5,816 nt of DNA from Streptosporangiaceae bacterium (GCA_030043395.1 JASHXW010000272.1:1-5816), one strand, 5' to 3'; counted from the stretch's first letter, positions 1-5,780 are shown. Notes: generated from the sequence alone by a model not told the origin. Translations and numbers: made by a program.

Positions 1-503
1 TCGGTGGGTGTCGATGTCCAGCAGTCCTGGGGCTGGATCTGCTGGGCGAGCGGCTTCTTCGAGCCAGCGAAGCCATGGCACATCATCAGCACCATCGGGT
101 ATTCCTGGTTGCCTGCTGTCGTGCCGTCGTTCGGATTCTGCACGATTCCCCCGGTCGGGTGCGCCCCGCTCCAGGTCACCGACAGGATCTGCCTGTCGGT
201 GAGGTTCGTGGTCTCGTTGACAGACAGCGTCACCTTGCGCTTGTCGACGACCACGTTCTTGCCGTTGATGAGATTGGTCCGCTCGATCGTCTTGGTCGCG
301 TGATAGCCGCTTGATGTCTTCGCCGCAGGCTCGCTGGCCGACGTGGTCGTGGCCGTGCGGGCACCGGCCGCCCGGACCGATCCCGTCGATCCTGTCGACA
401 CGGCCGCCTGCGCGGCGACCATGCCGCAGGCCAGCATGGCCATCGACAGCGACGTGATGCGAAGCGCGCGGCGCGCGCGGCGCGCGCTCAGATTGACCTT
501 CAT
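1..503 (-). CDS. Secreted protein of unknown function, coupled to pstS (3' end outside window)
   Basis: The frame is open from an ATG at 503-501 to the left edge, giving 167 visible residues and no stop. I do not recognise a family. The N-terminus (MKVNLSARRARRALRITS) is strongly basic and is followed by a hydrophobic stretch, SLSMAMLACGMVAAQA, so it reads as a Sec signal peptide cleaved near AQA-AV. The single Cys in that stretch lacks a proper lipobox. A Thr/Ser/Ala-rich linker (about residues 37-67) follows. Then comes a polar, probably beta-rich segment with VTLSVNETTNLTD, ILSVTWSGAHP and YPMVLMMCHGF, in which Trp and two Cys (MMCHG, QDCW) stand out. The loose pattern resembles an Ig-like or neocarzinostatin-like extracellular strand layout, but that is only an impression. 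Its ATG overlaps the pstS stop (ATGA), implying translational coupling and a job at the cell surface linked to phosphate starvation. That it is a real gene is fairly sure; its function is unknown. Confidence 0.85.
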   Translation of the reverse strand, partial: MKVNLSARRARRALRITSLSMAMLACGMVAAQAAVSTGSTGSVRAAGARTATTTSASEPAAKTSSGYHATKTIERTNLINGKNVVVDKRKVTLSVNETTNLTDRQILSVTWSGAHPTGGIVQNPNDGTTAGNQEYPMVLMMCHGFAGSKKPLAQQIQPQDCWTSTPT

Positions 504-2194
504 GGCAGCCGACTCCAGCGTCGTCGCAAGATGGGGGGCAAGATCAGCGCGGTGAGCAGCAGCACCACGGCGATCGGGGCGAGGAAGTCGTCCAGGTTGC
601 TGCTCTGGCCGGCCGCCAGGCTAACGGGCACAGCTCCGCCCGCGGTGGTCCCGGCCGGAGTCGCACCGCTACTGCTCGTTCCGCCGTTACTGCCGCTCGT
701 ACCGCCGTTACTGCCGCTCGTTCCGCCGTTACTGCCGCTCGTTCCGCCGTTACTGCCGCTCGTACCGCTGTTACTGCTTCCGCCGTTGTTGCCGCTTCCG
801 CCGTTGCCAGAATTACCGGACGAGCCGCTCGAGCCCTTCTTCTTGCTGCTCCCCTTGCCGCCGTTGGCGTTGCCGTTCAGGATGCCGCTGCACGGCCCGT
901 GACCGGTCTTGTCGCACAGCGGCGGCTGCGGGGCGATCGTGGCCAGGTAGTTCTCATCCGGATGACCTTCGACGAAGGTCGGGTTGTGGCATGTCGTGAC
1001 GTTCTGCGAACTGATCTGGACCTTCGGCGCGGCCTTCTTGATCTTGTCGATCTGCTGGAAGCCAGCCTCGACCAGGTTCACTGGCAGCGCGGAGTAGCCG
1101 ATCGGGCCGATGCCCTCCTGACCCTGGCAGATCGAGTAGTACAGGAAGTCGGCGAGCGTCTGCCACTTCGCCGGGAATTGCCCGGCCGGAACCTCCATCC
1201 TCGGGTCCGTCCTGGAGGTCGGCATGATGGTGTAGGAATAAGAAGAAAGCGGATATGTACGAGGGTCGTTGTAGGTGTAGACATTGTTCAGGGTCTGGAG
1301 CAGGTAATTCTTCGAGCTCTTATCCATATTGATATGCGCCTTGGTCAGCGCGACGGCGACGTTGTACTCGGTCGGGAGCACGTAATACCCTGCTGTGTTC
1401 TCCATCTGGACGACCGGGAAGCCTGCCGAAAGCGGGTAGGAGTACTCGTCGATGCCGATCGAGCCGTTGGCCGCTGACGATTCGATGTAGTCCATGATCG
1501 CCGAAGAACCGTCCTGAGCGATCTGGTTGGCTCCTTGCTTCGGCCAGTACTCGGTGAACTGGTCGACCCCGCCGTTGAAGGCCTTCCAGAGCGAGCCGTC
1601 TTCGGCGACCAGGTACTGCGTGAACATCGCCGTCGTGCCAGATCCCTCAGACGGCACCACGGTCGTGATAGGAAGGCTCGGCAGCGCATGGCCGTTATTG
1701 TCAGCGGTGATCTGAGAATTATCCCAGTTAGTGATGTGGTTAGTGAATATCTCCGCGATGACCTGGCCGGATAGGCGCAGATTGGTAACTTGCTTCCCGC
1801 CAACTGAGATGTTATAGGGGAAGGCCGTTCCCCCCGCGGTGATCGGCAGGTAGGCATACGGCCGACTGGAACTGTCGTTCGTTCCGGTCACCGGATCAAA
1901 GCCCTGGTAGCCGATGTCGCTGACAGCGAAGTCGACCGTGCCGAGCGCGAAGTCCTGCCGGCCCGCAGCCGAGCCATCACCGGTGAAGACCACCTGGACG
2001 CCCTGCTGAGCGACGTTCGCGATCCATTGATTGACCGCGTTCGCCGCCCAGGTCGATCCGTCGCCAGTGATCTCGGCGAGCTCTGGCTTCGACGCGCTCG
2101 ACGCGGATGCGGGAGCGCCAGGGGCGATCAAAGTCAGGGCGGTGGGCAGGAATATCGCTCCAGCCAGCGTGATGGCCAATCGGCGCCTGGACAC
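500..2194 (-). CDS. pstS: Phosphate ABC transporter substrate-binding protein PstS, C-terminally membrane-anchored
   Basis: Extracellular phosphate receptor of the Pst importer, 564 residues. The GTG start at 2194 is set by a GAAAGGAG ribosome site with 6 bases between GGAG and GTG. Residues 1-31 form a signal peptide (MSRRR, hydrophobic core, APASA-SS) without a lipobox Cys. The PstS domain spans about 38-437. GDGSTW (44-49), S75 of GDGSAAGR, D93 of AVSD and S185-G186-T187 of EGSGTT match the phosphate-contacting positions of E. coli PstS, with identical spacing from S75 to D93. GSIGIDEYSY (244-253) is another family segment. Arg135 of E. coli aligns with Pro181, and Asp137 with Glu183. Four Cys (356, 402, 427, 435) lie late in the domain. 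Residues 438-535 are a Gly/Ser/Asn/Thr linker with TSGSNGG repeats. A helix at about 538-556 followed by RRRW is a likely membrane anchor. The mature domain is longer than the roughly 320 residues of E. coli PstS. It starts 12 bases after pstA and overlaps the next gene. Confidence 0.93.
   Translation of the reverse strand: MSRRRLAITLAGAIFLPTALTLIAPGAPASASSASKPELAEITGDGSTWAANAVNQWIANVAQQGVQVVFTGDGSAAGRQDFALGTVDFAVSDIGYQGFDPVTGTNDSSSRPYAYLPITAGGTAFPYNISVGGKQVTNLRLSGQVIAEIFTNHITNWDNSQITADNNGHALPSLPITTVVPSEGSGTTAMFTQYLVAEDGSLWKAFNGGVDQFTEYWPKQGANQIAQDGSSAIMDYIESSAANGSIGIDEYSYPLSAGFPVVQMENTAGYYVLPTEYNVAVALTKAHINMDKSSKNYLLQTLNNVYTYNDPRTYPLSSYSYTIMPTSRTDPRMEVPAGQFPAKWQTLADFLYYSICQGQEGIGPIGYSALPVNLVEAGFQQIDKIKKAAPKVQISSQNVTTCHNPTFVEGHPDENYLATIAPQPPLCDKTGHGPCSGILNGNANGGKGSSKKKGSSGSSGNSGNGGSGNNGGSSNSGTSGSNGGTSGSNGGTSGSNGGTSGSNGGTSSSGATPAGTTAGGAVPVSLAAGQSSNLDDFLAPIAVVLLLTALILPPILRRRWSRLP
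681..764. repeat. Four tandem 21-bp repeats inside pstS
   Basis: Four head-to-tail 21-base units (681-701, 702-722, 723-743, 744-764) are identical except at the last base (A or T). Degenerate copies continue on the right side (765 to about 800). On the coding strand each unit encodes the seven residues TSGSNGG in the linker between the PstS domain and the C-terminal membrane helix. The unit length is a multiple of three, so gain or loss of copies would change tether length without breaking the frame. The near-identity at DNA level points to recent slippage or unequal recombination. Confidence 0.93.
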
Positions 2195-2206
2195 AACGAT
2201 CTCCTT

Positions 2207-3373
2207 TCACGAGCGGCCAGGCCGGGACCTGGCCAGCACTCGTGCGGTAATGAAAAGAATGAGCACCAGGCCAAGCAGCACACTGGCGGCGCCCCAGAGG
2301 CGGGCAGCGTAGAGCTGCTCCCCGCTTTCGAAGCCACTGAAGATGAACAAGGGCAGGGAGTTCATAGGCTCGTGCAGCGGATTGGCGTTGAAGAATGTCG
2401 AGGCACCCGAGGTGAGCAGCACCGGCGCCGTCTCGCCGATGCCACGTGCTATTCCGAGGATAAGGGCTGTGGCGAGTCCTGGCCGCGCCGTGGGTAGCAC
2501 GACCTTCCAGACAGTGCGCCAGCGTGACGCGCCCAGGGCGAGGCTAGCCTCGCGCAGGCCGCCGGGGACAACCCGCAGCACGACCTCCGAGGAACGCGCG
2601 ATGATCGGCAGCATCATCACCGACAGCGCCATGGCCGCCGCGAATCCGCTGAGCTGCACGCCGAGGCCAACGATGAGCGTTGTGTAGATGAACAACCCGG
2701 CAATGATGTCCGGCAGCGCCGTCATGGCCTCGACCACGGTACGAACCACGCGAGCGAAGGCGCCGCCCACTTCGGATATGAAGACCGCCGTGCCCACGCC
2801 CAGCGGGAGCGACACGCATATCGCGATGCCGATCTCTATCAGGGTCCCGACGATGGCATTGAGGATCCCGCCCTGGGTGAGCGGTGCGGTCGGCGCGACA
2901 CCCGTCATGCTCTGGGTAAAGAAGTTCAGGTGCGCCAGCGCATGCCTGCCTTCGGTGAAGGTGTACAAGACCGTGGTGATGACCGCGAAGAACACGACGC
3001 CGGCCGCACCGTGCACAGCGGCCGTCACCAGCCTGTCCACCACCTCCGGGCGGGGATGCGACATCGCGCTGACCGCCAGGTACACCGCCAGGAACGTGAA
3101 GTACCAGCAGAGGAAGAACCCGAAACGCCCGCTGAACGGCAGTATTCGGTCGTAGAGAACGAAGACTAGGCCGAGCGAGCCGAACAGGCTGCCCCACAGC
3201 GCGATGCGATCGTCCGCGGTCTTCACGCCAACCGGACGCGGGACGTCACCGGACTCGTCCTGTGACCCTAGCTGCGCCCGGACTGTGGTGCCCTTGATCT
3301 CGGGAACCGACGAGGAGATTCTCGCCGGTGAGGTCCCGGGCGGGGGGAAAGTCGGCACGGTCGTCATCGTCAT
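2207..3373 (-). CDS. pstA: Phosphate ABC transporter permease PstA
   Basis: One of the two membrane subunits of the phosphate importer, 388 residues. The permease core runs from about 120 to the end, with hydrophobic segments near 121-140, 170-200, 212-240, 244-262, 298-320 and 356-380. The coupling helix that docks on PstB is REASLALGASRWRTVWKVVLP (274-294), followed by GIARGIGETAPVLL, a strong PstA signature. Before the core there is a soluble, Pro-rich head (about 1-55) and two extra hydrophobic segments (about 57-78 and 84-104). The protein is therefore about 90 residues longer than E. coli PstA. The ATG at 3373 overlaps the pstC stop as ATGA. The ribosome site GGAG sits only 2 bases before this ATG but 8 bases before the in-frame ATG two codons on (3367), so translation may begin at Met3. 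pstS follows after 12 bases. Confidence 0.95.
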   Translation of the reverse strand: MTMTTVPTFPPPGTSPARISSSVPEIKGTTVRAQLGSQDESGDVPRPVGVKTADDRIALWGSLFGSLGLVFVLYDRILPFSGRFGFFLCWYFTFLAVYLAVSAMSHPRPEVVDRLVTAAVHGAAGVVFFAVITTVLYTFTEGRHALAHLNFFTQSMTGVAPTAPLTQGGILNAIVGTLIEIGIAICVSLPLGVGTAVFISEVGGAFARVVRTVVEAMTALPDIIAGLFIYTTLIVGLGVQLSGFAAAMALSVMMLPIIARSSEVVLRVVPGGLREASLALGASRWRTVWKVVLPTARPGLATALILGIARGIGETAPVLLTSGASTFFNANPLHEPMNSLPLFIFSGFESGEQLYAARLWGAASVLLGLVLILFITARVLARSRPGRS

Positions 3374-4386
3374 ATCTCCGTAGCCGAGCCGCTCCGGCTG
3401 CGCGTAATGAAGACCGCCGCGATCATATTGACGACAAGAGTGATGGCGAAGAGGACAAACCCGGCTGCCAGGAGGGCGGAAAGCTGGCCCGGCGATGCCT
3501 CCCCGAAGTGGGAGGCGATCAGCGCCGCGACCGTGATGGCCCCCGTCTGCAGGACATGAATGTTGATGTCGAAGGCCGGCGAAACGATCAGCAGGACGCC
3601 AATGGTCTCACCAAGCGCACGTCCCAGTCCGAGCATGATGCCGCCGATGATGCCGCCGCGGCCGAATGGCAGGACGACGGAACGGATCACGCCCCACCTG
3701 GTCGATCCGAGTGCCAGTGCGCCTTCCCGCTCGCCTTGGGGCGCCTGGGCGAACACGCCGCGCATGACCGCGCACGCGATCGGGATGACCATCATCGCGA
3801 CGACCGTCCCGGCTATCGCGGCGGAGCCGAAGTAACGCGTGGCCAGTGGCACCACAGGCGCGTGCGTGTTGGTCTGCACCTGGAACGGCGGGAACCAGCC
3901 CATGTAAGTGCTCAGCCAGCGGGTGACGTTCTCAGCCTGCGGCTCGAGCAGGAAGAATCCCCACAGCCCGTAGACGATGCTCGGAATCGCAGCCATGAGG
4001 TCGATCAGCGAGGTCAGCGCGCCCTTAATTGGCCGCGGTGCGTACTCGCTTATGTACAGCGCTGTCAGCAGGGCCAAAGGCACGGAGATGACGATCGCGA
4101 CCAGCGCGACTTCGAACGTGCCGACGAGCGCGGCCGCGACCCCAATCTGATTGAGCTGCGGATCCCAGTTTTGCTCAGTAAAGAAGCTGAAGCCGTAAGC
4201 CCGCAGCGTCGGGATCAGCTGCAAGAGCAGGAACAAGCCGATCGAGCCTGTAATGAGTAGGACGACCGCTCCGATACCGCGGGAGAGGCCGTGGAATATC
4301 CGCTCGGAAGGCAGCAAACCGCGGTCCAATGGACGCGGTTTGTCCTCACTTACGGGCGTGGCCGGGCCGACCGCCGCCACGCTCAT
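3370..4386 (-). CDS. pstC: Phosphate ABC transporter permease PstC
   Basis: Second membrane subunit of the phosphate importer, 338 residues, close to the usual PstC length. A soluble head (about 1-32) precedes six hydrophobic segments near 36-59, 83-112, 122-147, 187-209, 244-268 and 302-327. The coupling motif facing PstB is EGALALGSTRWGVIRSVVLP (221-240), followed by GRALGETIGVLLIVSP, typical of PstC. FFTEQNWDP (68-76) and MAAIPSIVYGLWG (131-143) are further family signatures. The ATG at 4386 has GGGAGG four bases upstream (4391-4396). In the leader, GCCCC and GGGGC arms (4406-4410 and 4414-4418, 3-base loop) could form a small hairpin just before the ribosome site. The gene is preceded by a spacer with a PHO box, which makes it the likely first gene of the pstC-pstA-pstS transcript. 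Its stop overlaps the pstA start by four bases. Confidence 0.96.
   Translation of the reverse strand: MSVAAVGPATPVSEDKPRPLDRGLLPSERIFHGLSRGIGAVVLLITGSIGLFLLLQLIPTLRAYGFSFFTEQNWDPQLNQIGVAAALVGTFEVALVAIVISVPLALLTALYISEYAPRPIKGALTSLIDLMAAIPSIVYGLWGFFLLEPQAENVTRWLSTYMGWFPPFQVQTNTHAPVVPLATRYFGSAAIAGTVVAMMVIPIACAVMRGVFAQAPQGEREGALALGSTRWGVIRSVVLPFGRGGIIGGIMLGLGRALGETIGVLLIVSPAFDINIHVLQTGAITVAALIASHFGEASPGQLSALLAAGFVLFAITLVVNMIAAVFITRSRSGSATEI
3376..3379 (-). promoter_or_regulatory. Ribosome binding site that favours the second ATG of pstA
   Basis: The minus strand reads CGGAGATATGACGATG. GGAG is 2 bases from the first ATG (3373), which is too close for a usual initiation complex, and 8 bases from the second in-frame ATG (3367). 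The first ATG still overlaps the pstC stop, so re-initiation by ribosomes finishing pstC could use either. The product differs by two residues only. Confidence 0.6.
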
Positions 4387-4451
4387 CCGTCCTCCCAGTT
4401 CAGGTGCCCCGCGGGGGCTAGCGGCGCCACCCGGTCAAGATAGGTGAGCGC

Positions 4452-4480
4452 GGTATCAGAGTTATGGCGGCAAAGTGAAC
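4452..4480 (-). promoter_or_regulatory. Candidate PhoP-activated promoter for pstC-pstA-pstS
   Basis: On the minus strand GTTCAC (4480-4475), the downstream unit of the PHO box, lies 17 bases before GATACC (4457-4452), which matches 3 of 6 bases of the TATAAT consensus. PhoP-activated promoters commonly have a PHO box in place of a good -35 element, so the spacing is right. An alternative -10 is CATAAC a few bases upstream. Transcription would start roughly 50-60 bases before pstC. Confidence 0.45.
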
Positions 4481-4491
4481 GATCTATGAAC
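4470..4491 (-). promoter_or_regulatory. PHO box (PhoP binding direct repeat) upstream of pstC
   Basis: On the minus strand two adjacent 11-base units begin with the same five bases: GTTCATAGATC (4491-4481) and GTTCACTTTGC (4480-4470). This matches the Streptomyces PHO box design of 11-base direct repeats with conserved GTTCA(C/T). A third GTTCA (GTTCAAAGCCC, 4510-4500) lies upstream but out of the 11-base register (19 bases away). The site is about 85 bases before the pstC ATG and follows the hairpins after pstB. It predicts induction of pstC-pstA-pstS by the PhoR-PhoP two-component system under phosphate limitation. Confidence 0.72.
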
Positions 4492-4533
4492 GCAAGCTGG
4501 GGCTTTGAACCGCCAATCTTTCGCGGCAGGGCC

Positions 4534-4559
4534 AAAACCTGGCATCCGGCCAGCCAGGT
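4534..4559 (-). terminator. Hairpin followed by TTTT between pstB and pstC
   Basis: Perfect 7-base arms ACCTGGC (4559-4553) and GCCAGGT (4543-4537) on the minus strand flank a 9-base loop. The T ending the right arm and the next three bases form TTTT (4537-4534). It lies about 85 bases after the pstB stop and before the PHO box, so it would separate a pstB transcript from the pstC transcript. The T tract is short, so termination may be partial. Confidence 0.45.
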
Positions 4560-4592
4560 GGATGGCGCGGTGATGCCGGCCCCGGGCCAGAT

Positions 4593-4620
4593 GCCTTCCG
4601 CGAATGCCCTCGCGGAAGGC
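4593..4620 (-). terminator. Strong hairpin after pstB
   Basis: A perfect 11-base inverted repeat (GCCTTCCGCGA with TCGCGGAAGGC) encloses a 6-base loop, starting 22 bases after the pstB stop. No T tract follows on the minus strand. It is best read as a GC-type terminator or 3'-end-stabilising hairpin for pstB, perhaps acting together with the second hairpin at 4534-4559. A role as a protein-binding palindrome cannot be excluded. Confidence 0.6.
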
Positions 4621-4642
4621 CCGGAGCCCGCCTCGGCGATCC

Positions 4643-5623
4643 TCATCCGAACCTGCCGTGGACGTAATCCGCCGTTCGCGGATCCTGCGGATTCTCGAAC
4701 ATCTGCGTGGTGTCGCCCGACTCCACGATGCCACCCGGGGTGCCCTGTTCGGCCAGGAAGAACGCGCACTGCTGCGACACCCTGGCCGCCTGCTGCATGT
4801 TGTGCGTGACGATCACGATCGTCACGTCGTGCCTGATGTCGCCGATCGTCTGCTCGATGCGGGCCGTGGAGCCAGGGTCGAGTGCCGAGCATGGCTCGTC
4901 CATCAGCAGGACGTCAGGCTTGACGGCCAGCGATCGCGCGATGCACAGGCGCTGCTGCTGTCCGCCGGACAGCGCGCCGCCAGGCGAGGCCAGCCGGTCC
5001 TTGACCTCGGTCCACAGCCCGGCTCGGGCCAGGCAGCGCTCGAGCGTCTCGGCTCGTTCCCCCCTGGCCATCCGCTTGCCAGTCAGCCGCAGGCCAGCCA
5101 GGACGTTCTCTGCAATGGACATCGTCGGGAACGGATTGGGCTTCTGGAAGACCATTCCGATCCGGGCGCGGGCCTCGGTGACCCTGGTGCCCGGAGTGTA
5201 GATGTCCTGCCCGTCCAGGTAGACCTGCCCGGCCAGCGCAGCTCCCGAGGCGGTCTCGTGCATGCGGTTGAGAATGCGCAGGAACGTCGACTTCCCGCAG
5301 CCAGACGGCCCGATCAGCGCGGTCACGATGCCAGGCGGCATGGACAAGGAGACTCGCTCGAGCACCTTATGGCTGCCGAACCATGCCGATACCGACACCG
5401 CCTCGAGCCTGGCTCCTGAGATTGGCCCGAAATCCATGGTGTCCTGGGTCGGTGAGATCGCCGGCAGCTCGGGACCAGTGGCACGGTTGCCCGAACTCCT
5501 GGCCGAGTCACCCCACGCTGGAATGTCACCTGAGAAGTCCGAGCCTCCTGCCCCGAACGGCCGGGTCGTAGGGTCAGGCGAGCCAAAGCCACCCGACGGC
5601 GGAGACGACGCGTCGGCCACCAA
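4643..5623 (-). CDS. pstB: Phosphate ABC transporter ATP-binding protein PstB
   Basis: Cytoplasmic ATPase that powers phosphate import. In the longest reading (326 residues from TTG at 5623) the Walker A motif is GPSGCGKST (105-113), the Q-loop VFQKPNPFP (158-166), the signature LSGGQQQR (218-225), Walker B VLLMDE (238-243), the D-loop ALDP (247-250) and the switch histidine is His274. VFQKPNPFP and [19 protein letters not shown] are PstB hallmarks. The first 60-odd residues are a Gly/Pro/Ser-rich, probably disordered extension absent from E. coli PstB (257 residues). The ribosome site AAGGGAGAG is 3 bases from TTG but 6 bases from the next codon GTG (5620), so GTG at 5620 (325 residues) is the better start. 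ATG at 5437 (Met63) has a weak AGGA upstream and would give 264 residues, close to the family length. The gene is first in the locus and separated from pstC by 256 bases. Confidence 0.95.
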   Translation of the reverse strand: MVADASSPPSGGFGSPDPTTRPFGAGGSDFSGDIPAWGDSARSSGNRATGPELPAISPTQDTMDFGPISGARLEAVSVSAWFGSHKVLERVSLSMPPGIVTALIGPSGCGKSTFLRILNRMHETASGAALAGQVYLDGQDIYTPGTRVTEARARIGMVFQKPNPFPTMSIAENVLAGLRLTGKRMARGERAETLERCLARAGLWTEVKDRLASPGGALSGGQQQRLCIARSLAVKPDVLLMDEPCSALDPGSTARIEQTIGDIRHDVTIVIVTHNMQQAARVSQQCAFFLAEQGTPGGIVESGDTTQMFENPQDPRTADYVHGRFG

Positions 5624-5624
5624 A

Positions 5625-5633
5625 CTCTCCCTT
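5625..5633 (-). promoter_or_regulatory. Ribosome binding site that decides the pstB start
   Basis: The minus strand reads AAGGGAGAG-T-TTG-GTG. From GGAG the TTG (5623) is 3 bases away and the in-frame GTG (5620) is 6 bases away, which favours GTG. The strength of this site argues that the N-terminal extension of PstB is really translated, instead of starting at the internal ATG at 5437. Confidence 0.7.
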
Positions 5634-5698
5634 CATCAGCGGTCATACGCGAAGAATAGGGTCGCACGTTCCCCGGTGACGAAGGTCATGCTTCCCCG

Positions 5699-5714
5699 TA
5701 CTGTAAGCACAGTA
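5699..5714. promoter_or_regulatory. Inverted repeat TACTGT-N4-ACAGTA upstream of pstB (candidate operator)
   Basis: A perfect 6-base inverted repeat with a 4-base spacer (AAGC) lies just downstream of the likely -10 element of the pstB promoter, about 75-90 bases before the gene. The ACAGTA half-site recurs at 5735-5740, and ACTGT at 5746-5750. This clustering in an AT-rich island suggests a repressor or activator site. The regulator is not identifiable from the window. Confidence 0.45.
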
Positions 5715-5717
5715 GCG

Positions 5718-5745
5718 AAGATATGTCTATCTATACAGTAGACAA
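5718..5745 (-). promoter_or_regulatory. Candidate promoter of pstB
   Basis: On the minus strand TTGTCT (5745-5740; 4 of 6 matches to TTGACA) and TATCTT (5723-5718; 4 of 6 to TATAAT) are 16 bases apart, in the only AT-rich stretch upstream of pstB. A TGTCTA-N9-TAGACA inverted repeat (5724-5729 and 5739-5744) covers the spacer and -35 box and could be an operator. No GTTCA-type PHO box is seen here. Transcription would leave a leader of roughly 85-90 bases. Confidence 0.4.
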
Positions 5746-5780
5746 ACTGTGATACATGTCTCAGACCCAGGTCAGGGGCC

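Noticed and set aside
500..620. Sortase cell-wall sorting signal at the PstS C-terminus
   Set aside because: The hydrophobic helix and basic tail fit, but no LPxTG or LAxTG motif precedes them (only LAAGQ), so a plain membrane anchor is the better reading.
681..764. CRISPR-like array
   Set aside because: The repeats are contiguous without spacers, are in frame, and encode TSGSNGG within pstS.
531..902. 123-codon plus-strand frame with Leu/Pro-Pro repeats
   Set aside because: It is the antisense translation of the Ser/Gly/Asn linker repeats of PstS, not a proline-rich gene.
3328..4260. 310-codon open frame on the plus strand
   Set aside because: It lies opposite pstC and the 3' part of the pstC-pstA junction. 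Its product is rich in Arg, Asp, Glu and Gln with no fold signature, as expected from antisense reading of GC-rich membrane-protein codons.
4383..4892. 169-codon minus-strand frame crossing the pstB-pstC spacer
   Set aside because: It begins inside pstB in another frame and runs through the hairpins and the PHO box. It has no ribosome site or recognisable sequence.
4604..5419. 271-codon open frame on the plus strand
   Set aside because: It is antisense to pstB, whose motifs are complete and uninterrupted. The antisense product is Arg/His/Asp-rich and unrecognisable.
5641..5700. PHO box in the pstB leader (GGTCAT and GGTGAC elements)
   Set aside because: The elements are not in 11-base register and lack the GTTCA core, so they do not meet the direct-repeat pattern seen at 4470-4491.
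5721..5740. Resemblance to the E. coli SOS box (TACTGTATAGATAGACATAT on the minus strand, 15 of 20 matches)
   Set aside because: Actinomycete LexA recognises a different GAAC/GTTC-type palindrome, the right half-site is imperfect, and a phosphate ATPase is not an expected SOS gene. Kept only as part of the half-site cluster.
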